In this document: one piece after another, positions 1-5,226 of the stretch
How the letters are laid out: every line of letters begins with the position of its first letter
Numbering within the stretch: the first letter of the stretch is position 1
Source of the DNA: Chloroflexota bacterium
GTDB taxonomy: Bacteria; Chloroflexota; Anaerolineae; Anaerolineales; UBA4823
NCBI GenBank assembly: GCA_030669775.1
Contig: DAOVCZ010000097.1
Span: forward strand, 1 to 7,053
Direction: 5' to 3'
DNA length: 7,053 nucleotides
Notes under the pieces: model-generated
Databases searched by the model: none
The model's input: only the letters and a program-made list of their open reading frames with translations
Told to the model about the DNA's origin: nothing
Made by a program: the position numbers and the translations under genes

Positions 1-80
1 CTTTCTTGTTGAACATCTTGCGTAATCAACATCTCATATATCCTAAACCAAGAGAGCTAAAACACAGACCGACCTTTCAT

Positions 81-140
81 GAATAGAAAATGACCCCTAT
101 TCAACTTCTCTGGAAAAGAGTGATCGAATTTGGGTCATTC
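81..140. repeat. Nested inverted repeats downstream of ahcY
   Basis: The 195 bases after the ahcY stop contain no convincing ORF and no clear GC-rich hairpin with a T-run. They do hold overlapping inverted repeats. AATGACCC (89-96) is complementary to GGGTCATT (132-139). GAATAG (81-86) pairs with CTATTC (97-102), and its loop contains the first of those arms. A small CTCT/AGAG hairpin (about 108-120) lies between. Read as minus-strand RNA, the loop of one hairpin could pair with the upstream arm, which would be pseudoknot-like. A 7-bp direct repeat AACATCT occurs at 12-18 and 28-34. The function is unknown: it could be an mRNA 3' end, the leader of the next gene outside the window, or chance in an AT-rich spacer. 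Confidence 0.3.
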
Positions 141-195
141 AGTTAAATTTATATGTTTCTGGCTTACTAATAGTCGAAACTGATCAAGAATTGGA

Positions 196-1455
196 TTAAG
201 TACCTTCTTCCCACGAATTTAAATACGCGATCTGCTCTTCGGTCAAAGTATCGATATCAACTTTCATTGCGTCCAGCTTCAAACGAGCAATATCCTGATC
301 GATCTCTTCAGGAACACTGTAAACTTTCTTACCCAGTACATCCGCATTTCTTACCATGTACTCCAAACTCAAGGCTTGGTTTGCAAATGACATGTCCATT
401 ACACTTGCCGGATGACCCTCTGCCGCGGCCAGATTGATCAGCCTGCCCTCAGCCAGGATATTGATGCTGCGATTATCTTCCAGGATATATTGCTCAACAA
501 AGGGCCGCACAAGCCGTTTTTCTATTGCCATCTTCTCCAATGCCGGGATATTAATCTCGACATTGAAATGACCCGAATTTGCTACAATCGCACCGTCTTT
601 CATCAGCTCAAAGTGGTGCTTATCGACCACATTGATGTCGCCGGTCAGGGTCACGAAAATGTCACCGATCCTGGCTGCCTCAGACATCGGCATTACCCGG
701 AAGCCATCCATAACGGCCTCCAGAGCGGGTAGCGGATCAACTTCAGTTACAATCACATTCGCGCCCATCCCGCGCGCCCGCATGGCTAATCCCCGCCCAC
801 ACCAGCCATACCCTGCTACGACGAAGTTTTTTCCCGCCAGCAGGATGTTTGTAGCCCGAATGATTCCATCAACTGTGGACTGACCGGTCCCGTAGCGATT
901 ATCGAATAAATGCTTGGTCATTGCGTCGTTGACCGCTATAACCGGGAATGCCAACGCGCCATCTGCAGCCATCGCCCGCAGACGAATGACTCCCGTGGTT
1001 GTCTCCTCGGTGCCCCCAATTACATTATCAAGCATTTCACGACGGTCGGTATGCAGTGTGCTCACCAAGTCCGCCCCATCGTCCATGGTAATATTTGGGC
1101 GGTGATCGAGTGCCGCGTTGATATGCTTATAATAGGTGACATTATCCTCTCCCTTGATCGCGAAAACAGGGATTTCGAAATTGGTGACCAAAGCAGCAGC
1201 CACGTCATCCTGAGTAGAGAGTGGATTGGAGGCAGTAAGCACGACTTCAGCGCCGCCATCATGCAAAGTATGCATTAAGTTCGCAGTTTCTGTGGTGACA
1301 TGTAAGCAAGCTGAAATGCGCATACCTTTAAGAGGTCGTTCCTTCGCAAAGCGCTCACGGATCAGGCGCAGGACAGGCATTTCACGTTCTGCCCAGTCGA
1401 TTCTCCTTCGGCCTCCTTCAGCCAGCTTGATTTCCTTAATATCATAATTCTCCAT
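196..1455 (-). CDS. ahcY: Adenosylhomocysteinase (S-adenosyl-L-homocysteine hydrolase)
   Basis: This cytosolic, NAD-dependent enzyme reversibly splits S-adenosylhomocysteine into homocysteine and adenosine, which relieves product inhibition of methyltransferases and feeds the methionine cycle. The ATG at 1455 gives 419 residues. Visible family landmarks are CLHVTTETANL (about 50-60, substrate-site His52), DDGADL (125-130), GGTEETTTGV (147-156, Glu), VNDAMTKHLFDN (175-186, Lys181 and Asp185), the Rossmann NAD loop GYGWCGRG (215-222) and NSGHFNVE (293-300). The length and missing internal insert fit the short form found in many bacteria and archaea rather than the longer proteobacterial or eukaryotic type. 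An in-frame GTG at 1491 would add 12 residues, but it has no ribosome site and would begin 15 nt after the kinase stop. The ATG at 1455 has GGAG 6 nt upstream. It is the last gene of the mtnA operon, and no obvious intrinsic terminator follows. Confidence 0.97.
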   Translation of the reverse strand: MENYDIKEIKLAEGGRRRIDWAEREMPVLRLIRERFAKERPLKGMRISACLHVTTETANLMHTLHDGGAEVVLTASNPLSTQDDVAAALVTNFEIPVFAIKGEDNVTYYKHINAALDHRPNITMDDGADLVSTLHTDRREMLDNVIGGTEETTTGVIRLRAMAADGALAFPVIAVNDAMTKHLFDNRYGTGQSTVDGIIRATNILLAGKNFVVAGYGWCGRGLAMRARGMGANVIVTEVDPLPALEAVMDGFRVMPMSEAARIGDIFVTLTGDINVVDKHHFELMKDGAIVANSGHFNVEINIPALEKMAIEKRLVRPFVEQYILEDNRSINILAEGRLINLAAAEGHPASVMDMSFANQALSLEYMVRNADVLGKKVYSVPEEIDQDIARLKLDAMKVDIDTLTEEQIAYLNSWEEGT

Positions 1456-1460
1456 CTTGA

Positions 1461-1465
1461 TCTCC
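1461..1465 (-). promoter_or_regulatory. Ribosome binding site that decides the ahcY start
   Basis: On the minus strand GGAGA stands 5 to 6 nt before the ATG at 1455. The alternative GTG at 1491 is preceded only by an A-rich stretch without a GGAG-like motif, so the ATG is preferred. Confidence 0.75.
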
Positions 1466-1506
1466 AAAATTCTTCTAGATTGTTCCTGCACGCAGGTTCT
1501 TTTTAT

Positions 1507-2469
1507 TTATGAGTTAATCAATGCGTCCAATATTCCCTGGTCATCAAAATGCTCGCGGAAGCGCGCCACCAGCTCAGATGGGGTGAAGGAATGACCTTGC
1601 GGTCCTTCTTGCTCTAGACAAAATGCGGCTGCCACAGCTCCTATCTGAGCGCATATTTCCAAATCCCACCCGCGCGCGTATCCGGCTAGAAAACCACCGC
1701 GAAATGCATCACCCACCCCCGTCGGATCAATGATCTGATTTGGTGGTACTACTGGGATTCTCAACTCCTTTTCTCCCTGATAGATGACAGAACCTTCCTC
1801 CCCTAGGGTCACCACAGAGAATTGAGTAAGGGCATTGATCTGTTCTGCAGACAGCCCCGTCCGCTTCTGGATCATCCTGAATTCATATTTATTGACGAAT
1901 AATGCCAGAGCTCCCTCAATTCCTTCTTTGAGCTCATCATCGGTGAGACGGGGAATTTGCTGGCTGGGATCATATATGTATGGGATGCCTGATTGCTTGC
2001 ATTCTGATACATAGCGAACCATCGCCCGGGGATCATTGGGTGAGATTAATACCAATTCAGGTCGATTGCCTTCCATTTCATTTAACGATAAATCGCTCGC
2101 GGCCGTCATAGCTCCAGGGTAAAAACTGGCAATTTGCGCATTTGCCAGGTCTGTATTGGCAAAAAATGAGGCAGTGAATTCCCCTTTGATCAGCCGGATT
2201 CCGGAAGTATCCACACCACTTCTTTCCAGTGCGTCTCGGTACTCCGCGAAATCTTCACCAGCAGTGGCAAACAAACGCGGTCGCTCTCCCAAAAGAGCTA
2301 ATGTGTAGGCGATGTTTGGCACGATGCCTCCCGGTTGGCGGACCATGCTTTCCACCAAAAAAGATAAACTGAGACATTCCAGGTTATCAGGCAGGATATG
2401 ATCCTGGAAATATCCGGGAAATTTCATCAAATAATCAAAAGCAATTGAGCCAGTTAGCACGATTTCCAT
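1507..2469 (-). CDS. PfkB-family kinase, probable adenosine kinase
   Basis: A 320-residue ribokinase/PfkB-fold kinase that transfers phosphate from ATP to a sugar or nucleoside hydroxyl. The N-terminal strand and TGSIAFDYL (6-14) form the start of the substrate site, and QPGGIVPNIAYTLALLG (45-61) is the glycine-rich first signature region. DPTGVGDAFRGGFLAGYARG (248-267) is the second PfkB signature, with catalytic base Asp254 and an anion hole formed by GVGD. Length is typical. The specific substrate cannot be read from motifs alone. Its place between mtnA and ahcY makes adenosine the best candidate, because removing adenosine drives S-adenosylhomocysteine hydrolysis. Ribokinase-like or other sugar-kinase activity remains possible. 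The start is ATG with GGGAG about 9 nt upstream. It lies 26 nt after mtnA, and the ahcY ATG follows 51 nt after its stop, so the three genes look like one transcript. Confidence 0.88.
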   Translation of the reverse strand: MEIVLTGSIAFDYLMKFPGYFQDHILPDNLECLSLSFLVESMVRQPGGIVPNIAYTLALLGERPRLFATAGEDFAEYRDALERSGVDTSGIRLIKGEFTASFFANTDLANAQIASFYPGAMTAASDLSLNEMEGNRPELVLISPNDPRAMVRYVSECKQSGIPYIYDPSQQIPRLTDDELKEGIEGALALFVNKYEFRMIQKRTGLSAEQINALTQFSVVTLGEEGSVIYQGEKELRIPVVPPNQIIDPTGVGDAFRGGFLAGYARGWDLEICAQIGAVAAAFCLEQEGPQGHSFTPSELVARFREHFDDQGILDALINS

Positions 2470-2495
2470 TTGGTCAGTCTCCCTCGAGTCAAAGT

Positions 2496-3551
2496 TTAGC
2501 GTTGACTCTCCATAACAGCTTTGGGGAGATTAATTTCAAATGGGGGGTAGACAACCCCATTCTCAGTTACAATCCCCGTAATCAAGCGGTGCGGTGTTAT
2601 ATCGAAAGCAGGATTTCTTGCCAAAGCTCCTGCCGGGGCTACTGGTTCTCCTTTGACCTCAAGATCTAAAACCTCACCGGGATCTCGCTCCTCGATCGGG
2701 ATCTGGTCCCCCTTAACCAACAAAAGATCGACCGTAGAGGTTGGCACAACCGCAAAGAATGGGACCTGGTTATCCCTGGCCGCCAACGCCAACATGTACG
2801 TGCCGATTTTGTTCGCCACATCTCCATTGGCAGCTACCCGATCAGCACCTACCAACACCCGGTTGACTTTCCCACTGCTTAAGAAAAATCCTGCCGCATT
2901 ATCAGTGATGATCTCATACGAGATTCCGTATTGCTCAAGCTCCCAGGCTGTCAGGCGCGCGCCCTGCAATCGCGGACGGGTCTCATCGACCAATACATGG
3001 GGGTTTTTACCTTGTTCATGCGCCATCCTGATCACTCCCAAAGCCGTGCCCCAATCAACAGTCGCCAGGGCACCAGTGTTGCAGTGATGGATCACGGTTT
3101 CACCTTCTTGCATCAAACCTGCCCCATACGCAGCCATCCGTTTGTTGATCTCCACATCCTCATCAGCAATGCTCTGTGCCTGATCGAGCAGCGCAGCTCG
3201 CAGCTCGCGAACATCATCCATAACAGGATTATTGGCAACCTGCAGCATGCGCTCGACCGCCCAGGTCAGGTTGATGGCGGTTGGGCGAGCCGCCTGCAAG
3301 GTCTCAGCCGCAGCGGCCATATCATCCCGCAATTCTACAACCTCACCGGCCGGCGATGTGTGGGCAGCCAATGCCATCCCAAACGCAGCTGTTGCTCCAA
3401 TCGCCGGAGCCCCACGCACAACCATCTGCTGAATGGCATCCGCCACCTGATCGTAGCTGTCAAAACTGACCTCCCGGTATTCACCAGGCAGCAGCCTTTG
3501 ATCGATCATCCTAACTTGCTGATGCGTGTAATCCCACTTAACTGTCCGCAC
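2496..3551 (-). CDS. mtnA: S-methyl-5-thioribose-1-phosphate isomerase
   Basis: Converts the aldose S-methyl-5-thioribose-1-phosphate to the ketose methylthioribulose-1-phosphate in methionine salvage from methylthioadenosine; family members can also serve 5-deoxyribose-1-phosphate disposal. It has 351 residues, the normal length for the eIF2B-alpha-like MtnA family. Landmarks are IDQRLLPGE (16-24), VVRGAPAIGATAAFG (44-58), HHCNTGALATVDWGTA (155-170) with the catalytic Cys157, DETRPRLQGARLTAWEL (189-205), and VLVGADRVAANGDVANKIGTY (232-252) with the catalytic Asp237. The start codon is GTG (3551-3549) preceded by AAAGGGTGA at 3555-3563, and MRTVKW is the expected family N-terminus. It leads an operon with the downstream kinase and ahcY and has its own promoter at 3608-3636. 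No methylthioadenosine phosphorylase or other mtn gene is in the window. Confidence 0.96.
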   Translation of the reverse strand: MRTVKWDYTHQQVRMIDQRLLPGEYREVSFDSYDQVADAIQQMVVRGAPAIGATAAFGMALAAHTSPAGEVVELRDDMAAAAETLQAARPTAINLTWAVERMLQVANNPVMDDVRELRAALLDQAQSIADEDVEINKRMAAYGAGLMQEGETVIHHCNTGALATVDWGTALGVIRMAHEQGKNPHVLVDETRPRLQGARLTAWELEQYGISYEIITDNAAGFFLSSGKVNRVLVGADRVAANGDVANKIGTYMLALAARDNQVPFFAVVPTSTVDLLLVKGDQIPIEERDPGEVLDLEVKGEPVAPAGALARNPAFDITPHRLITGIVTENGVVYPPFEINLPKAVMESQR

Positions 3552-3607
3552 GTCTCACCCTTTGAAAGCGCCCCCTTCTGCCAGCCTCCTCCGTGAAAAG
3601 CGGACTG

Positions 3608-3636
3608 AGTTTAACATGTATAAGATACTTTGTCAA
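3608..3636 (-). promoter_or_regulatory. Promoter of the mtnA-kinase-ahcY operon
   Basis: Reading the minus strand, TTGACA (3636-3631) is a perfect -35 hexamer. It is followed by a 17-bp spacer and TAAACT (3613-3608) as the -10, with a TG one base upstream (extended -10). The predicted start near 3600 gives a leader of about 50 nt before the GTG of mtnA. I saw no SAM or SAH riboswitch-like architecture in that short leader. Confidence 0.7.
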
Positions 3637-3662
3637 AGCATTGAATTGTGGGGCGTTCGCGC

Positions 3663-3947
3663 TTACATTTTACCCGTTGTCCCCCCGTTTTCCGCCTCCA
3701 ACCAGCCCTCGAGCAGTCCGCGCAGGCGCTGGACCTCCTTGTGCTCCTCAAGCAGCATCGCCAGCAAAAAAGTTTCAAAGGGCAGCGCGTGAGCTGCATA
3801 GGCTGCCGCGGCCAGGTGTTTGTGGGCTGCTGCAAACAGGTCATCCAGCGCCAGCTGGTCGCTGCGTCGTAATGCACGCCGGAAGCGGGAAAAGGATTCT
3901 TGCTCTTGCAAAAAAGCTTGTGTGATCGAAGGTAGTGTGCGTCCCAT
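3663..3947 (-). CDS. Conserved-looking small helical protein, unknown function (MGRTLPS start)
   Basis: A 94-residue protein without signal peptide or membrane segment. It starts MGRTLPSITQAFLQEQESF, continues with a basic helix RFRRALRRSDQ (21-31), an alanine-rich helix around AAAHKHLAAAAYAAHALPF (39-57), a hydrophobic helix FLLAMLLEEHKEVQRLRGLLEGWLE (60-84) and a short polar tail. I recall small archaeal and bacterial hypothetical proteins with a similar MGRT-P start and an RRALRR-D motif, but this is memory, not a search. No catalytic motif is visible; the basic helix could bind nucleic acid or a partner, which is inference. It lies 50 nt after the RecA-like gene, probably in the same transcript. 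The ATG has no well-placed Shine-Dalgarno: AAAGG lies 15 nt upstream, and a mini-ORF sits between. No terminator is seen after it, so readthrough into mtnA is possible. Confidence 0.75.
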   Translation of the reverse strand: MGRTLPSITQAFLQEQESFSRFRRALRRSDQLALDDLFAAAHKHLAAAAYAAHALPFETFLLAMLLEEHKEVQRLRGLLEGWLEAENGGTTGKM

Positions 3948-3953
3948 AAGCAG

Positions 3954-3977
3954 TCAGAAAAACCTTTCGTAACCCAT
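3954..3977 (-). other. Seven-codon mini-ORF before the 94-aa gene
   Basis: On the minus strand ATG at 3977 begins a reading frame MGYERFF ending in TGA at 3954. It is preceded by AGGAG 3 nt upstream, a better ribosome site than that of the following gene. The stop lies 6 nt before the ATG of the 94-aa gene and in the same frame. It could be a reinitiation leader that couples the small gene to upstream translation. A short frame like this can also arise by chance. Confidence 0.35.
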
Positions 3978-3997
3978 TTTCTCCTGAGTTGTTTGCC

Positions 3998-4537
3998 TCA
4001 GAACAATCGGGGAGGCGGTTTAGGCACGTTCGGCTCCAGTGTCCAGACCTGACCGGCAGCCTCCAGCAACACGTTCAACAGCTCGGGGCGGCTTTCAGGT
4101 GGACCAGGGCGAACGCTGATGGCAACCGGCGCCAGATAATTCAATCGCTGCAGTTGAGCAAGACAAATCCGCAGCAGGCGCAGACTCTCTGCCGTCGATA
4201 CGTTCTCGTCGTAGAACGTCGACAGCAAATCCAGAACCAGCGTAGGAACCGGCTGAGTGAGTGTTTCCTTCAACAAAGCCACCAGCTGGTAGCAGGTAAA
4301 AGCGCGCGCCAGGTGAATGCGCTCCAGAACAGCTGGTAAATCCGCTGTCTGACCACCCAGAGCATGCCCAACCGCCAGATTGCACCGGTAGACATCAAAA
4401 CGATTGCCACCATCCAATAGGCGCAAGGCACCCCGGCAGGCCAGACGGGCTATCAGATCCCACATGATCGCACCTCCCGCATGCGGCGCTATAACAAGCA
4501 GCAAATCACCTGGAACTGGATTGAGTAGCGTGTTCAC
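3998..4537 (-). CDS. RecA/Rad51-superfamily-like protein with degenerate P-loop
   Basis: A 179-residue protein that I place only at fold level. The order of features resembles the RecA/RadA core. LLNPVPGDLLLVIAPHAGGAIMWDLIARLA (4-33) stands where the strand, Walker A loop and following helix would be, but the GxxxxGK[ST] lysine is absent. LRLLDGGNRFDVYR (38-51) resembles the Rad51 strand that carries the catalytic-Glu region. IHLARAFTCYQLVALL (74-89) resembles the RadA/Rad51 ARAF helix. PTLVLDLLSTFYDEN (98-112) looks like a Walker B strand with Asp103, followed by a helix and the LAPVAISVRP strand (135-144). The C-terminus is proline-rich. Loss of the P-loop suggests a non-hydrolysing partner, as in ImuA/SulA-type relatives of RecA; this is inference. 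The start is GTG, with AGGGG only 1 nt away. An in-frame TAA lies 9 nt upstream, so no longer form exists without readthrough. It may be translated by coupling to the small ORF before it. Confidence 0.6.
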   Translation of the reverse strand: MNTLLNPVPGDLLLVIAPHAGGAIMWDLIARLACRGALRLLDGGNRFDVYRCNLAVGHALGGQTADLPAVLERIHLARAFTCYQLVALLKETLTQPVPTLVLDLLSTFYDENVSTAESLRLLRICLAQLQRLNYLAPVAISVRPGPPESRPELLNVLLEAAGQVWTLEPNVPKPPPRLF

Positions 4538-4546
4538 ACCCCTAAC

Positions 4547-4693
4547 TTAGCCCAATTCAGAGCGAAAAACAATCCCATTTGCAGGGGAGAGGTAGGGAAT
4601 GATCGGGGTACCCGCGCGGGTGAACCAGATGTAGTGGAGAGAAATGACCTGGTAGCCAGATATGCCGGTCAATAGTGGTGCGGTTTTCTTCAC
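4547..4693 (-). CDS. Possible 48-aa small protein overlapping the luxR-like stop
   Basis: The 152-nt gap between the regulator and the RecA-like gene is open in one frame from a GTG that overlaps the regulator stop as GTGA (4693-4690) to a TAA at 4549-4547. It begins VKKTAPLLTGISGYQ, is rich in aromatic and hydrophobic residues (LHYIWFT, PIIPYL) and ends FRSELG. By hand count about 62% of its third codon positions are G or C, against 48% of second positions, as expected for a coding frame here. It lies in the same frame as the RecA-like gene, with TAA plus three codons between them, so it could instead be the detached N-terminus of a longer protein interrupted by a nonsense codon. Against it: there is no independent ribosome site, and a second frame in the gap is also nearly open, so the open length alone proves little. 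I recognise no family. Confidence 0.35.
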   Translation of the reverse strand: MKKTAPLLTGISGYQVISLHYIWFTRAGTPIIPYLSPANGIVFRSELG

Positions 4694-5094
4694 TGAAGCC
4701 AGGCGCTGAAGTCCCAGTCAGCCAGAGCTCGACGCAGCTCAGCCTTGCTGTGCAGATCAAATTTGCGCAGCACATTACGTACGTGCGTCTTGGCAGTTTC
4801 CGGGGTTATCATCAGCCTGGCGGCAATCTGGCGGTTGGTAAAATTCAGGCAGGTCAGGGCTGCCACCTGTTGTTCGCGGGGAGAGAGAAACTGCCAATGA
4901 GCCACAAGCCCATCATCCACCTGGCGCTGCGCTAAGGCCGAGCTGAGCAATTCAAAAACGACCTCGCCGGTACGGCGCTGTTCGCGCTCGGCGATGGTTT
5001 GCAGGGATTGGAGCAGATCCTCATCCGCATGGAACGCCAGGCGTGACGAAGGGGCATAGCCCAGAACGCCCAGAATGCGTTGCCAGATAGTCAT
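4690..5094 (-). CDS. Small LuxR/GerE-type HTH regulator with ribbon-helix-helix-like N-terminus
   Basis: A 134-residue DNA-binding protein. Residues 69-125 form a LuxR/GerE HTH: FLSPREQQVAALTCL, then NRQIAARLMITPETAKTHVRNVLRKF with the recognition helix around 99-111, then the closing helix DLHSKAELRRAL. There is no receiver or ligand-binding domain. Residues 18-57 (strand SRLAFHA, helix EDLLQSLQTIAERE, RRTGEVVFELLSSALAQR) look like a ribbon-helix-helix/CopG dimerisation unit, an unusual partner for a GerE domain; this part is pattern judgement. The ATG at 5094 has AAAGG 9 nt upstream. It is the first gene after the tyrS terminator and is driven by the promoter at 5134-5163, which carries a LexA-like box. 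It therefore probably responds to DNA damage and may control its own block or distant genes. Confidence 0.85.
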   Translation of the reverse strand: MTIWQRILGVLGYAPSSRLAFHADEDLLQSLQTIAEREQRRTGEVVFELLSSALAQRQVDDGLVAHWQFLSPREQQVAALTCLNFTNRQIAARLMITPETAKTHVRNVLRKFDLHSKAELRRALADWDFSAWLQ

Positions 5095-5133
5095 AGGAGC
5101 AAACCTTTACTCGTCAGGACAACCGATAAGTAT

Positions 5134-5163
5134 ATTATAATAGAACATTTGTTCGCTAGTCAA
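5134..5163 (-). promoter_or_regulatory. Strong promoter of the regulator / RecA-like block
   Basis: On the minus strand TTGACT (5163-5158) and a perfect TATAAT (5139-5134) are separated by 18 bp. The predicted start near 5127 gives a leader of about 33 nt before the regulator ATG. The spacer is filled by a GAAC-N4-GTTC palindrome, so a repressor bound there would block RNA polymerase. Confidence 0.8.
5142..5155. promoter_or_regulatory. LexA (SOS) box of the Gram-positive type, overlapping the promoter
   Basis: The minus strand reads CGAACAAATGTTCT. Against the Bacillus-type LexA/DinR consensus CGAACRNRYGTTYC, 13 of 14 positions agree; only the last base differs. The core GAAC-N4-GTTC is a perfect palindrome at 5143-5154. 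It lies entirely between the -35 and -10 elements of the promoter, the ideal place for repression. That this organism's LexA recognises this motif is inferred. Confidence 0.7.
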
Positions 5164-5177
5164 GGAATCCTGCTCTG

Positions 5178-5218
5178 AAAAGAAAAACCCGCAAGCTGTT
5201 GTTCATTGGCCTGCGGGT
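5178..5218 (-). terminator. Intrinsic terminator of tyrS
   Basis: Starting 8 nt after the tyrS stop, the minus strand folds ACCCGCAGGC against GCTTGCGGGT, a 10-bp stem with one G-U pair and a 12-nt loop. TTTTCTTTT follows immediately. It separates tyrS from the following promoter. Confidence 0.85.
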
Positions 5219-5226
5219 CTTGGGTG

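Noticed and set aside
1456..1491. GTG start adding 12 residues to ahcY
   Set aside because: It has no Shine-Dalgarno, while the ATG at 1455 has GGAG at 6 nt and gives the normal family N-terminus.
2931..3596. Long plus-strand open frame (221 codons)
   Set aside because: It lies opposite mtnA, whose catalytic motifs are unmistakable; the plus frame shows no domain-like pattern and reflects codon bias of the real gene.
3552..3607. SAM or SAH riboswitch in the mtnA leader
   Set aside because: The predicted leader is only about 50 nt and shows no multi-stem arrangement or known conserved core.
4538..4575. Separate promoter giving a leaderless RecA-like mRNA (TTGTTT, 17 bp, TAAGTT)
   Set aside because: Both hexamers match the consensus poorly. 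The spacing to the GTG is suggestive, but chance is as likely.
4606..4621. GGGTACCC and ACCCGCGCGGGT palindromes as a terminator between the regulator and the RecA-like gene
   Set aside because: No T-run follows on the minus strand, and the stems are very short with no usable loop.
4557..4775. 72-codon minus-strand frame across the end of the regulator gene
   Set aside because: It starts inside the regulator in another frame and has no ribosome site. The competing frame with the GTGA overlap gives a more protein-like product.
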